From: Membranipora membranacea
Lineage: Eukaryota; Bryozoa; Gymnolaemata; Cheilostomatida; Membraniporidae
Reading direction: 5' to 3'
Assembly (NCBI GenBank): GCA_914767715.1
Contig: OU612070.1
Coordinates: 3,923,501 to 3,987,500, forward strand
Length of the DNA: 64,000 bases
Shown here: positions 1 through 12,888 of the stretch, piece after piece
How positions within the stretch are numbered: position 1 is the first letter of the stretch
Layout of the letters: the number at the start of each line of letters is the position of its first letter
Notes under the pieces: model-generated
The model's database searches: none
Seen by the model: only the letters and a program-made list of their open reading frames with translations
What the model was told of the DNA's origin: nothing
Translations under genes and position numbers: made by a program

Positions 1-1500
1 CCATAGCCGCAGCAAAGCTAATATTAACACCCAAAGCTTTCTCTTGTTGTATGGAAACGGCAAAACAGTCACAGGCTTCCAATATTCTTCAAAGCGGCAA
101 CAAGTTATATCGTTGCAGCACAGTTGTGCCAAATCTATATTATTCTTATTTTTTCTATTTATGATCTTCATAAGATCAAACAATAAATACAATCATACTC
201 TTCCTGTACAAAAAGTTATGACATGTGGTTGCCTAGTGATTTATAGCTTTCATTGGTCATAGTGATTGTACAAATCTTCTTTGAACACAGCGTAGATTTA
301 CAGATTTGAGACAGATAGCAATGGTAGAAAGGAAACCCATCAATCACGCAAACTCACCTGAGCGAAAACTATTGTAAGCCAAATTTTGTGGCAAGTGCAT
401 CTATTCCCCTGCCAACCAAACTTTAAAGAGATCTACTCTCTTTCCAATTCCACTTTCTACTCTTCTGATTAAGCATGGTTATCTACTCTTTTTTTAGTTT
501 GAAATCATGTCATGCCTCTCTTTATATTATATCACTGTGTCATGAGTTTTTCTTCAGAGCCCTTCATAGCCCTCAATTATTAGATCTCAATGAAAAAGAT
601 TTCGGGAGTGCGCTCTGGCGCCCATCTCGGACCCTCCCTGCGCACCGTGGGCCAATCATCTATATACCCAACAATAACTATTCTTTTACAATAAACAAAA
701 GTTGGCAGCCCTGCCCTTAACCTTCAGTTTTAGTTGGTAGTGGCATTCAATTATTATGGTAAGGAATTAACTGATAATGGAATGCCACAACCAGCCACTC
801 GACAACTGACCAGCTAAACATAACTGCCGCACAATCAGCTTGTTAACCCAAACACGGCTGTCACACTCGCTCACACTAACACATTATACTCAATGGTTCT
901 ATCTGATACAGTGACGCACACTGCTTTCCTTTCTTCCTTTTAAACTACTGTGACTTTTCTTAATACTTTTAAACCACTAGCATTGACAGGGCTGGAATGG
1001 TGTTGTCATAGTTGCTAGTTAGTGAAGTTCATGGGTACGCTCATAATAATTGTTAATTTTCTGATATTGAGAACATCAGTGGGTTAGAGACAGGGAGTAA
1101 CCGGTCCAAAATTCCTCTCTGGCATCAGTTTCAAGTCGACAGAGCATATGTGCCTTCTTGAAGGTGCATTTTTTATGCAGAAAGGGATACAATAGAAAGA
1201 AAAAGAATGAACCATTCATTATGAACCGACGGAAGGCATATGCCGATGGTGTCATAGATCAAGGTGTTGAGCATCCTGAAACGGACTCAAAGATGGATAA
1301 TTTTCACATTAAATCGTATAGATGCCCCCAAAGTAACATCCTTCGCATTGCACTGAGTTTAAAGGTGGTGTAGTTACTGATGTTTCCGGGCACCACCTAC
1401 GTTATGTTGGGGTTGTAACAATTTCCTTGTCCTCCTTTTATCTTGACATTTTTTTGGCAAAAATCAGATCCGTCGATTGATTGATGAGAAACAATAGATA
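1..1500. other. Gene-free stretch
   Basis: Only short ORFs without recognisable domains are open here, and none has a convincing splice partner. The one compositional feature is a GC-richer patch near 600-660 within otherwise AT-rich DNA. I see no RNA gene or repeat in it. Confidence 0.5.
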
Positions 1501-1504
1501 TTAA

Positions 1505-1881
1505 AGGGCAACCAAGGTTTCAAACAACTTCTCATTGATGGCCATTGATTAATAGCAGATTGCACCTGCTGCATGGGGAAAAAGACAAAATATAATTCGG
1601 ATGATTATTCAGCCAGAATTCTTGTGAAACATTTCTTCCATCAGGTACTCAAACTCAGCTAAAAGAGAATACCACATAGCAGTTTCCTGTTCCTGTTATT
1701 ATTTAGCCTGTGCTCTATAATTATTACAGCAAAGTCTTGGAACCTCCCCTAAACTGAAGTGCTACCCAGCTTAGAGTCAGCAACTACTTTGAGTTTTGCA
1801 TCGCGTAATGCACAAAGCTGATGCTGTCCAGCACATTATTTGCTACCCATTAATGCATTGCTGCGAAACCTTGGTTGCCCT
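1505..1881. mobile_element. TTAA-flanked MITE (piggyBac-like ends), complete copy
   Basis: This 377-bp non-coding element has perfect 17-bp terminal inverted repeats, AGGGCAACCAAGGTTTC at the left and its exact reverse complement at the right. It is flanked on both sides by TTAA (1501-1504 and 1882-1885), the target duplication typical of piggyBac-type transposases. No transposase is encoded, so it must have been mobilised in trans. A diverged copy lies at 59551-59863 and a truncated one at 18951-19031, which shows that it is a family. The TTAA duplication and the ends are seen directly; the superfamily assignment is inferred from the duplication alone. Confidence 0.8.
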
Positions 1882-1885
1882 TTAA

Positions 1886-3039
1886 ACAGTTACCTTACGA
1901 CATGTTGCATCACCTTAGTGGGTGTTGTTAGGTCCCGACCTTGAACTCAACGACATTAAGAATGCTTTGTCAATGTTCAGTAGGGGCCTCAATTATTTTC
2001 AGCCAAAAATATCTGTAAGGAGGTATTAATAAAATATAAACAGGCTTTTATTTGACTAAACTAGAGTTTGACCTTCTGCCAACTATGAAAACCGGACCTA
2101 ACTTGTACATGGCTTAGACAAATTGTTGAATATTCTGATTTCATCGCTATGGCCATTGCAGACAAGATTTAGTTTCGAGTCAAAAAGTCAAACAGACGTT
2201 GCAATAGCAATTACCTGCTGATGGGCTAAACCTTCATTAGGTTTAGCGAACATAATCTCGAGTTATGTGCGTGCATCACTATGGTTATGGTGAACCAACA
2301 AAGTTGTCAATAAGAGTCATATTTAAAAAAAAACTCAAATCAGATCGTAACATGTCACCGGCACATACCAACAACTTATTGGGGCTGCCTCCTTTACTCG
2401 CCATTTGGGTTGGTATGGTAAATTGCCAAGGACGGTTAAATCTCAGCTATGCGCTGCACTTTGACCAAGTTGTATTTTTTACCACAATAAAATTACTTAA
2501 AACCACAGCACAGAATGTCACTAATAGTTTTGAGCAGAGATTTTGATCACTTTTCCCACTTTTTATTTTTAACTATGTTTAATCAGTTGCCGGCTCCCAA
2601 GCATTAGCTTGTAAACAATTTTAATGACCCATGTACAATCTATGTCAAAAATCCTTCACACCAATTCTACATTTCATAACACATTAATTTCAGTGCAAGT
2701 GTTGAAGATCTTGTCCCGGCGTCCCTCGGCAGTCTACTGGGCCTTTGTGTCATAGCGTTCTCCAACAAGGACGCAAAGTGAACAAAGTTTTGGATGCTAG
2801 ACCTTCAATGCTAGAGCTGATGATTGAACACAGCTTAAAGTCAGCAGGAAATCGATCTGTGTATCCATGTTCTACTGAGTTAGCCAATCTATTTAATTAT
2901 AGAAAATCGCTATACTCGTTCGTACAAATCGCTCATGGTTCTAATGCAATTTGACACTCAGTATTCATCCCAACGGCTTCTGTGCAAAAAGAGCTGTCAA
3001 AAAATTGTGTATTTTGGTCTGTAGTTGAATAAAAAGAAT
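1886..3039. other. Gene-free stretch before the LINE
   Basis: Only short, unconvincing ORFs are present. The 5' end of the following LINE could lie in the last few hundred bases, but no coding similarity can be followed upstream of about 3040. Confidence 0.4.
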
Positions 3040-5375
3040 TTGAGTCTATTTGTGACCTGTCATCTGCCATGAGTGTCATGAGCTTTGGACTATCAAATGT
3101 AGTTAATTTTAACAATCGTGGAGATGCCATGTTAGATCTTATTCTGACTGACATTCCATCATACAAATACTGTGACAAACTGGCCCCGATCGCCAACAAT
3201 GACCACTGTTGCATCCTGCTGCGGGGAGAGGGGAATCTACCAAGCCGCTATGTCAAAAGACAAAAGAGGCCTGTCACCCACCCGTGCAAGCTTATGGTTC
3301 TGAAGGGATTGGCCCAACAGTCTTGGTCCGCAGTGCTAAATACCCAGGATATAAACAGCAAAGTTCATTTAATGAAGGAAACTATATCTAAGATTCTTGA
3401 CAATCACTGACGTATAAAAACCCCCAAAGTCCGGGTCGACAACCATCCCTGGATGAGCGACACACTAGACAAAGTAATCTGTGCCAAAAATGAGGCGTAC
3501 TGTAAAGGCTGCCCATCGCACAAACTACTGAGAGCAATCTGTCAACGACTCCTCAGACAAAACAAAAGAAAATTTGTCCGGGGAAACCCTCAACAAAAAC
3601 CAAAACACTAAAGCCTGGTGGGACACTATAAAAAAGCTGACAAACAAAACTAAACAACAACAATCATCAACACATGTGATTATCGACGACACCAAACTAT
3701 CTAATGACACTTTCTGTAAAAATCTCAACTCTTACTATGTAGAAGTCGGGGGAATACGAGCTACCTCGAGCTCTGCATATGTAACTACTAACACCAACAA
3801 GCTAGACCATCTAAGTATAGGAGAAGTCAAACTCCTCATGAGAAAACTGGATATTTCAAAAGCTACATCAAATGAAGACTTCCCCACATGGATATCTAAG
3901 GAAGGCAAGAAGATATAGTCATTCCACTAAACAACATTATTAACTGTGCCCTGGATACCAACTCTTTCCCTGATATTTGGAAAAAGGTGCAAGTAGTACC
4001 AATCCCTAAAAACAAAACACCATCTACATACAAGGATTACTGGCCTATCAGCTTATTATTCCATCTCGGCAAACTACTAGAGGAAGTAATTATATCCAAA
4101 ATGAAATCTCACCTAGCAGAAGTACATAACGCTAATCAATATGCCTACCAACAGAAACTCAGTACCACCGATGCAATACTGCAGTTGATAGATGACTGGA
4201 CATCCGTTCTGGACTCAAATACTAATGTGAAACTAATACAAAATGCATACCTTGATTTTTCCAAAGCCTTCGATAGGAAGCAGCACCCCATACTGATATA
4301 TAAAATGAATTATCTTGGTTTTAACGCTAATGTCATTGCCTTAGTAGAAAGTTTTTTGAAGTCAAGACAACAATGTGTAAAATACTGTGATAATTTTTCT
4401 GACTACAAACCCATTCAAGTAGGTGCCCCTCAAGGAACCAAACTGGGCCCCATCCTTTGGCTAATTTATGTTGATGACTTAAAATCTTTTGATGATGATA
4501 TAAAATGTATCAAATACGCTGATGATACAACCTTTTATAAGCCTATCGTTGATCCATCCACTGAGAACATATCTGACGCAATACTGTTAGCAAACACCTG
4601 GTCTGAGCAAAACAACATGATTTTGAATTCCAGCAAAACTGTCATACTGAATTTAGCTTTTACAAACAAACCTGCTATGCACCTTGGTATATCCTATGGA
4701 GATGATAATCTCTTTACCTCTCCCTCTGAGCATACCAAGTTTTAGGCGTATTCATAGACAACACACTAACTTTCAGCAATCATGTTGACTATATTATATC
4801 TAAATGCTCTCAACGATTATACTTGATGAGGCTGCTGAAACGCATGGGCATGGATAGTGATGGCCTGAGAACCTTCTATATAGCTAACATTGAGTCTATT
4901 ATCTCCTACGCCTGCCCTGCATGGTATAATCTACTATTAGACACCGATAAAACTAGACTCGAGAGGATACAGCGCTCTGCTACTCGGATTGTGCTGCCAT
5001 TCTCTGATAACTACGAGCAGAGGCTGGACCATCTAGCACTGCCACCCGTCACAAGATTCTTGCACACCACTTGCAGTGAACATTTCACTAGAATAGCTGA
5101 CAACGATAATCACCCCTTGAACTCTCGTATAAAAATTAATACAAACAGAACATCTGCTCGTAGAGCAAAAATAGATAAATGAAGGCCATCCAAGTGTAGA
5201 ACAACCAAAAGACAAAATACCTTTTTTGAATTTTATATGCGATTTTTTAACTAATGCAGCTCAGACTCTATATATTTATATTTATTTTTCCATGTATGTG
5301 CCGTACATTCGATGCTATCATCCTATCACAGGATGGATATAAGAATTTAGGCAATGAACAAACTTCAAACTTCAA
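3040..5375 (+). mobile_element. Degenerate non-LTR retrotransposon (CR1/Jockey-type LINE), 5'-truncated and frameshifted
   Basis: Pieces of one LINE ORF2 lie in order on the plus strand in shifting frames. At about 3069-3280 is the end of an APE-type endonuclease (LDLILTDI followed by NNDHCCILL). Linker sequence follows at 3574-3918. The reverse transcriptase core is at 3987-4745 with YWPISLLFHLGKLLEEVI, AYLDFSKAFDR, GAPQGTKLGPILWLIYVDDL and the catalytic YADD. The C-terminal region is at 4823-5182. Frameshifts and stops separate the blocks and the endonuclease N-terminus is missing, so the copy is dead. The AT-rich sequence after 5182 is probably its 3' UTR. Both outer ends are approximate. 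CR1 versus Jockey cannot be settled by eye. Confidence 0.85.
3987..4745 (+). pseudogene. Reverse transcriptase domain fragment of the LINE
   Basis: This is the longest open piece of the LINE (about 250 codons). It carries RT motifs in order: the PISLL block, the DFSKAFD block with the first catalytic Asp, the PQGTKLGP block and the YADD block with the catalytic Asp pair, then the thumb start. It lacks its own start codon context and is closed by a stop at 4743-4745; coding similarity resumes in another frame downstream. It is therefore a fragment, not a gene. The identification is firm because four RT motifs are in the right order and spacing. Confidence 0.85.
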
Positions 5376-5741
5376 CAAGGGTGCTACTAAACAGATATAT
5401 GTACTGGCGTGTTTCCATTCATTCTATTCATTATTTTGAAATTTGTTTTATTATCGATATGTTTTAAAAATTTAGCAATAAATTAAAATACCATAGAAAA
5501 AATAGAACAAGATGCCTGAGCAGCCTTTGACGACATAGTGTTTAAATTATAAAAAAATCTAGCAGAACAGAATCTTCCGTGAAAATATTTCATTAGTTTC
5601 TATGCAAAATGCACATCAGAAGGACGAAATTACACAACAATTTGTTGCTCTGGATGAAAACACTATAGAAGCGGTCAAAGAGATTCAAAAAATCTGATTT
5701 TGGCACAAAATTACGAAAAAAACAGTGGGTATGACTATTAT

Positions 5742-6179
5742 TTAAATGTTACCATCTAGAAATGAAGCAATAGACCCACTGGTTCCTGGGAGTTTCACCT
5801 CTGACTCTGCTGCTCGCTGGTCCCAGTCTTTTCTGCTTTTTAATATACTTTGAATATTGACGTCGCTGATTTTTGCATCTATATCTGCTTCTTCCGTTGC
5901 CTCTTCTCGACAGACTGAGCAGCATCTACAGCGTTTGTAAATTAAGTAAAGGAGAGCTATAGTCCCGACAAGGAGAAATGTGACCAGCACGATGGTGGCA
6001 GCGCTGATCTCATGTGGACCGAGTGCCCAGTAAAGGTCATGACCAACAGGCTTCTCCGTTGATCTATGTGTAAACACATCATCAGCTGATGGCGATAATT
6101 CCTGAGGGAATCTGGTGTGGTCCTCGAGATTGTTGTCACTTGTGGCAGCAAGTGCCGCGCTGTTATGTGCAGGTGGCAT
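5742..6179 (-). CDS. Small single-pass membrane protein with Cys-rich juxtamembrane segment (unknown family)
   Basis: This is an intact 145-codon reading frame on the minus strand. The protein has a hydrophilic N-terminal half of about 59 residues without a signal peptide, one strong membrane segment (about residues 60-81), and a basic, cysteine-rich stretch KRCRCCSVC (Cys 84, 86, 87, 90) that looks like a palmitoylation or metal-binding site. An acidic/serine-rich tail follows. The start is supported by an in-frame TAA 12 bases upstream and by a clear intron acceptor in the 5' UTR (polypyrimidine tract then AG, exon edge near 6194), with the ATG 15 bases into that exon. A minus-strand AATAAA lies at about 5449-5454. 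I do not recognise the family. The N-out or N-in orientation is open; positive charges after the membrane segment favour a cytoplasmic C-terminus. Confidence 0.6.
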   Translation of the reverse strand: MPPAHNSAALAATSDNNLEDHTRFPQELSPSADDVFTHRSTEKPVGHDLYWALGPHEISAATIVLVTFLLVGTIALLYLIYKRCRCCSVCREEATEEADIDAKISDVNIQSILKSRKDWDQRAAESEVKLPGTSGSIASFLDGNI

Positions 6180-7257
6180 CGTTGAGATTTATATCTGAAA
6201 AAAGAATAGAAAGAGTTGTTTAAAATCAGCTGTTTAACGAGTTTCTGCATTGGAGAAGTAATATTACGGCTTACTGTCTAGTGGTTGCCTATTAATTGGT
6301 AGAGGGAGATTATTGAGTATTTCCTAATGGCGCACTGAGTCTGACTGCGGAGAAGCCTTCTATTTTCTTGCAGACCATTTGAGTTTTCAAGTTGATAACA
6401 CAAAGAACAATAGCAGAGCATTCAAATTGCAACAAAAATGTGTCTAGCTTGCATTTGGATCTATAATATAGCGAGACAATATTATATATATACTTACGGA
6501 TTAGGAGAGAAGATCTTGGAGATTTTTATAAATCTGATGATGTGATGATAACAATCTAATACGTAGAATTAGGATGGATGCTGAGTCCAGGCAGGGAACT
6601 GGATAGTCAATGCTTTAACCTCTGGTTCTTATAGTCATCTAAAGCACGTGGTCTCTACCATCTCCTACCTCTGCACATGCCTAAAATGCTCTAATACCAC
6701 TTGGAACATTAAGTCATCCATGACACTAAGCGACAAAATCTATGATTTCCTGAGTGTGCATAGATATTATAAATATGAATATCTACTATCTCTGCATCTG
6801 TGCATGTCCTTTGCGTGATCCGACAAAGTTCTATACAAATGATACTATCAGAGTGGTAATGTTATACGCAAGTGAGATGGGTTGCGCAAAAGCCGATGAC
6901 AAAGTAAATGCCAGCCCTGTACACAATAATTAACCCAAAGATTGATGGTATTGGTTGGTAATCACTGCGACTAGGGTTAGGATTTATGATTTAAGGGAGA
7001 TGGTTCTCAAAGAAGACCTAGGGGCAATGTATGACTTCTTTAGAAGATTTCAGACACTATTGAAGTGGTGGTGGTGGTGAAAATACTGTGTTAAGGGCTT
7101 CAGTTCAAACAATCCATTGCTAATCTAATGCAACTAAGGAGTTAGAGAAACTCCTTGATGCAACTAAGCCCTAATCAGTGTGGTTAAGGAATTCCTCCAT
7201 ATCTCGAAATCCGGACTGACAACTGTTGAGTTTTATAATTTTGTTAAATGCAATGGT

Positions 7258-7308
7258 GTCAACCGGTAAACTGGTCAAATGGTCAACTGGTCAACTGGTC
7301 AACTGGTC
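7258..7308. repeat. Short tandem repeat of AACTGGTCA units
   Basis: About five direct copies of a 9-base unit (AACTGGTCA, with a variant AAATGGTCA) follow one another. It is a simple microsatellite with no gene around it. Confidence 0.8.
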
Positions 7309-10200
7309 AGAGGGGGCACCTGCTTGCTAATGGTGCTTCGCTGAACATGCAATCCCAAACAATCAAACTCTGTGCAGTTCAATTTGAATTGTTTGGTGAT
7401 TAGGTGATTCATCCTCAGTGATGATAGGGGAATGCGGCGTTAATACGGCTTGCGATGACTTTTCGACCTTTTTCAAACTAGAGAGAAACGATTAAATTGA
7501 AAAGTGGGCATATGATATATTGCCTGTTTTATTATGAGGATACACCTTGATATTATGGTATGGTTTGTGCCCTGGACAGATGCCATATTTATCTTGAGAC
7601 TTCATCCACTAGCAATGACAACCGCCTTATTTAGAGCTTTAATATCTGAACAAAATTGATTTGCAACAAACACTTTTTCTCTTTTTCTCAAGGAGATTTT
7701 GGTTAGTTCTTTATAGACGGTTTTATAGTTTAAGAGGCTTCACTGTGATGCAAATAAGTCTACAATGTCAACTGGTCGCACTTATATCATTGTGATAACC
7801 AACTATGAGCTCACCACACACAAATGGCAAAATGTCTTTCTTGCAAGCTGTTCAATTTATATTGTTGTTAATCCTGAATAGAGGACGTAGCAATATAACA
7901 AGACCAGGAGCAATCAAGAAGATCTATCTTTTCAAACTGAATTACCTAGCAAACTTAGCTTCGATGAGGAATAAATGACAAAGCATGGAAATGGAAATGA
8001 CTACGTTCCTTCTTTTTCCTGGTATTGGCTGTGAAAGAGGAAATAGAACAATTCTTCACCGGACATGCTTGGACTCTCTGTATTAGATGGGAGGAAAGTT
8101 TCTTGTTGCGTTGTGTTGCATCACGGAGCAAACAACTGCGCAATACTCATCGCTCTTTAGGCTGGGATGTATCTAACACAACAAAAGTTTTTTGTCCTGA
8201 CAAGGCTTAAACTTTTTTTTCTGGATTGTCATTGTCCACCTGTTGTGTTGGTGATTTTGTACCCTGTTACATCTATTAGTTTGTTGTCTCTCATATCCGG
8301 TTAATAGTTTATATAAGACAGATCTGGTCTTCAAGGATTTTGTAGGGTTAAGTTGCATTGTGGGAATTATGTTAACTTTCCCAGGTGCATTGTGGGTTGA
8401 GGTTTTTATTATCACCAAAAATATCGAGGACATATCATTGCAAATTGTCAATTAGTCCCATAGAATTGTGGGGTCAGTTCAGTACTACAATGTGACAAAC
8501 GAGACCAAGGGTGAATCAAAAATATCAGTTGCATCATTGCCTAATAAGAATGCACCAAACAAGTCCGGATGCACCAACCATCCAGGCGGCAAGCATCGAT
8601 TATTTGATATAAAACCCCCAAAAATTGATACATTGATAATAATTCATATAAATGATGTTATTTTATTTATAAAGTTATGAATAAATCATTATATTGATGC
8701 TTCTATGAATCATCTGAGGGTTTTACCGTTGAAAAGAAAAAACAGCCATCACTAATTGCTTTAGACAGGATTATAGCTTTTTGCGTAGGACCTATCAACT
8801 CCATCCCTCCCCGCTTTAACTTGGGGATAATTAGGCTTCTTTCTCAAGTATTTTTAATTTATCAGGTCGTAGGGACACTATCAAGGCAATCATACAAGCC
8901 GCTTTGTATATCGATTGAGATGTCTTCAAAATTGACAAATTAGCTCTTACATTGAATTCTTGGTTTGTGATTTCATGCCAGATAACACGAGCCGAGCACC
9001 TACACGATTCTTAACCGCAGTGATGGTCAGAAGATGACATCTACAAAAGAGTTTACTGGAACCTTTTATCTTGTAAAACAACAACAACACCAACAGGGCA
9101 ATTTATGACAGGTAGATCAATGGAATAAACAAATCCGCACGTCATGAAATTCATCAAAGCGTCATAACATGTCAGAAGTGGCATACCATAAATTATTGTG
9201 ACCTAAACCAGTGATTAATTTTTTTGAATACAACAGCCAACCGCTTACTGCTCAAACTGTTGACACTGTACCAAAAGTATCATAACAGAGGACGACCGGA
9301 ATCAGTGGAAGATGTGGAATGTACAAACGGCGATATATCATTAAAGTACTACAGTGATGCTAATCTCAGATAGAACTCCAATAGCTGCTTAGTACTAATA
9401 CAGAAAAGTCTAAACTCAGATACAATTATATCCAAAGTCATATATCCATACACAGTTATCCATCACCTTGATAACACATAGTGATAAAACTTCCTCTTCA
9501 CTGCTTCAACTCTAACTTGGTTGCTAGGTCTGCATACCCTAAATAAGCTACTAGCAAGTTAACTGAGCTTATAAGTTGCTGTCCTCTGTCAACATGCCGG
9601 TTTGCGTAGCCCCAATATATGATAAAGTGTCAAGGTTGGGTACATACTATCATAATCAACAAACTAATTTACCCACCAAGCTGATCCACCTCACTGTTCT
9701 TACACTACACCACACTTTTCACTGAGGACTTGATATGCTATCCATCACCAATGTTATAATACAAGAATCAGGCAAGAGATATGTTTTCAACGTTTTTTAA
9801 GTTTCAATTCATTCATATCAATAGATAAAAACATCAAAAATCCTGATAAAAAAAATGTAGGCAATTCCAACCTGGAGCTGGATAAAGTCTGAGACAAATC
9901 ACTGGATAATCACTGCCTGTTTTTTCAGACTAGACACAGCTCGGGACTGCAACAGGATTGTGTATTTATCCAGCTTATCTCTAGAGATATAGAGGAAGTA
10001 TAAACATGGGTGACACTGACACGCCCTGTTTTGTCCTGACATGGTCTGCTCTTTGTGGAGATAGATTTTGAAAGAAAACACGGCGAATTTAATAAATTTG
10101 TCAGGTTTTTGCGGTGAATTTGCTTTGATTTTGTTTCCGACACTGCGGTGCTCCATCATCAACTCTCTATCTTATTTAAAGTGTGTCTTGTGAAGTAATA

Positions 10201-10232
10201 CCAGAGACTATAGATATATCTATAGTCTCTGG
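10201..10232. repeat. Perfect 32-bp palindrome
   Basis: The arm CCAGAGACTATAGATA is followed immediately by its exact reverse complement, with no loop. It could be a tiny foldback insertion or a cruciform-forming site. No gene is adjacent. Confidence 0.85.
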
Positions 10233-10472
10233 GTAATACTGTGCTGCACCATTTCATTATCTATGAAATTACAAGTTTGTGACTTTCTTACATTTTTTTT
10301 AATTTGGAAACAATCACCCACAATGCATGCCTGGTGACACAACAGCTGTAGAATTTACATCGTTGCAAATCGGTTACTCACTGAATGTATTGCGTTCAGC
10401 AAAACCTTTAGAGTTGTATTCATAGACTGCCTTTATGAATTTCCATTCTTGCTGTAATTTATTGCAATTAAG

Positions 10473-10963
10473 TTACCTTTTATTTCCACGGAGAATATTA
10501 TGTCTAGCAAATATGTAGACAGAATTCTTCAATATGTCCTGGATAATCCGTATCCATATAAATATATTTAATGATTGTAGGGTAACGTAAATGATAATAA
10601 AAATCAAAAAGTTAATAAATAGTACATCGATTATGGCTGTGAAGATTCCCAGCTGATGAGTCATCGTCATAAAGCTGTAGAAATGGTGATAAATTAAATG
10701 ACAGTGTTTCCAGTCCTGGTTCTGCGATATGCTGCACTCAACACTTATGTAATCTATATGACCCTCATTTGCAGTCTTAATTAGTTCAGAAATCACATTA
10801 TAGCATTGCAAAACTGGTGATAAACAAAATATAGGAATTTGAGAGTGTGTGACAACAACTAAAAGGCTATGTCAGAGGGAGCCTTACCCAAAAATGCCGC
10901 ATCAGGGAGGAGGGCAATGGCTAGACCGCAGGGTGGCTGTACAGCAAGACGAAGAGGTGGCAT
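10473..10963 (-). CDS. Possible two-exon gene for a small membrane protein (weak model)
   Basis: The model is 10888-10963 (starts at an ATG, MPPLRLAVQPPCGLAI...) joined to 10473-10813. The donor TTTTTGG|GTAAGG and an acceptor ending TTTATCACCAG define a 74-bp intron, and the reading frame is continuous across the join, giving about 138 residues. The second exon contains a long hydrophobic stretch (LGIFTAIIDVLFINFLIFII) and a basic end. The first exon alone would resemble a signal sequence. I do not recognise it. Low-complexity, AT-rich codon use and the absence of any known domain make a chance ORF quite possible. Confidence 0.25.
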
Positions 10964-12838
10964 TCGTGATTGATTGTTCAGCCCTAGTTCCAATAATATT
11001 TTTTTTATATTCCCAATCACATAAGTAAGGTGAGCAGGTGAGTTCCCTTTTATTCAGCAATAATCTATTCTTGTCTACCTCATTTAGCACCATTCTAGCC
11101 CAAGACTTACCAACTCAGGCCTATTGCTCTAGCAAGCTATAACTGGAACTGAAAAAAACTTCCAAATTCCAGCCTCAATGACCCATTGTCATATAGGGAA
11201 ATTTATTCAAGGTATCACTTCACCAAAGAAAGCTCAGGATCTCGAGCCGGATTTGTTGGGATCCAGTGTTGAGGCTTTCTGCCTCTATCCTACCCATTCT
11301 AAAAAAAATTTCATCATCGCAGACAAGATGAGAGCCTCAACTGGGGACACAACTCTTATTCCAAAGAAACGGGTGATTGTTAAGGTGTAGTTTGTTAATT
11401 TTTCTGTGTTTTTGCCTTCAGTTAAACACCATACGGCTTTACCACTAACACTAACAGGTGTCCTGCTTGCACCAGCTATTTCCTCGATTGATGAATAGAT
11501 CTATTTCTGTTTAAACAAGCCTGTATAACAACCGCTAAGCCAAATTTTATCTAATTATAATCTGTATTAAGAAATTGAAGTTTGAAAAATCAGCAAGTCA
11601 TCTTACATGATTTGAATCCCTCTTTAGACTGGCTTTGTCTCAAAACTGATACTTGCAGAAAATGCAGTATCATGATAAACAAGCATAATATCTCTAAAAC
11701 CAGTATTATGGTAGCGAGGGGGCAAAACTCCTTAAGGGGCAGCGTTATACCAGACAAGTTGCTGTCAGCTCCTCCTGTGGGGTCTGGGGCAAAGCTCAGG
11801 CCTCTGAAGTGCTTGATGTAGAGACACGGGGGGGCAGCAAAATCAAAGGACTTAAATCGTCAGATCAAATCTTTGTTGAGGTTTTATCCATTGGAACCAG
11901 CAGCATTCCATGGTGTATAGAATGTCAATATTTGCTGACCCGGTATCTCTACCTTCAGGTATATATAAATAGCAAACGAAAGTCCCAAATGAGCTGATTG
12001 TGATGTTGGTTATTCAATTACAGTATCCTTAGTGCTCTTTGTTTAGATTTCTCCCTGTCTCCATAAGGACTACAGAACTGATGGTAAGTTTATTTTCTAC
12101 ACAATATCTTCATTGCAGCAAGGTCTTTCTGACTCCATTCTCAATCCTTCCAAAATAAAAAAATATGATGATGCATCAACATAGACAGTAATCTCTAGCT
12201 AACTGTCTTCATATATTACCACATTGATGACTGCATTTTATGGCATTGGATAGAATTGTTTTTATTTCCAAACAATTATGATCCCAACAAAAAAGTATAA
12301 ATCTGATAAATATAATATAGTCATTGCTACCAAAATAGTCATTTCTACCAAAATTGTCGTCAATGGCAAAAGAATGCCTCTAAGGGAGAACACAATGACC
12401 TATATCATTGTTTTCTTTTTATAAGTAATTTGACTTTTTTGATTGGCCTTCCCATTAATGAATAACAATCAACTGTTTTCCACATATCGCCTTTTTATAA
12501 ACTGTCATAATACAAAATTACGGACATTAAATAGGTTATTATTGAAGAAAATGAGCAAAATTTAGTTTTCCTTTAAAGAGAATAGAGACAGATGGGAAGT
12601 GTCACCCCTATAAGATATTGTAATAGTGGCACGTTGAGAACAGGATCTATACCACAGTGCTGACAATATGTATGACGGAGCTATTTTTTTGAAAATTTAT
12701 TTGCATAACTTCAACTTATTTGCATACAGTGAGCATGTTTTACAAAATCAGCTATCAGTAAAAAGCAATAATCAAGGGAATGCCTGTAATCTAACTTAAA
12801 GTAGTAGTTGGGTAAATACGGGGCAAAACCTGATTTTG

Positions 12839-12888
12839 TTCCACATTGAACATGCAACTGTAGTTCCACATTGAACATGCAACTGTAG
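12839..12888. repeat. 25-bp tandem duplication
   Basis: Two exact head-to-tail copies of a 25-base unit beginning TTCCACATTGAACATG. It looks like a recent slippage or end-joining duplication. Confidence 0.85.

Larger units (their letters stand above)
6196..10472. other. Long gene-poor stretch
   Basis: No ORF here has a recognisable domain or a good splice partner. The 5' UTR exon of the 5.7-kb gene must lie in its first part but has no visible signature. It contains a short array of about five AACTGGTCA-like units (7258-7308), a sequence with TGCATTGTGGG-type repeats (about 8345-8400), and a 32-bp perfect palindrome at 10201-10232. Confidence 0.4.

Noticed and set aside
10650-10685. Hammerhead ribozyme core (CTGATGAGTC)
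   Set aside because: The required GAAA segment and enclosing stems are missing.
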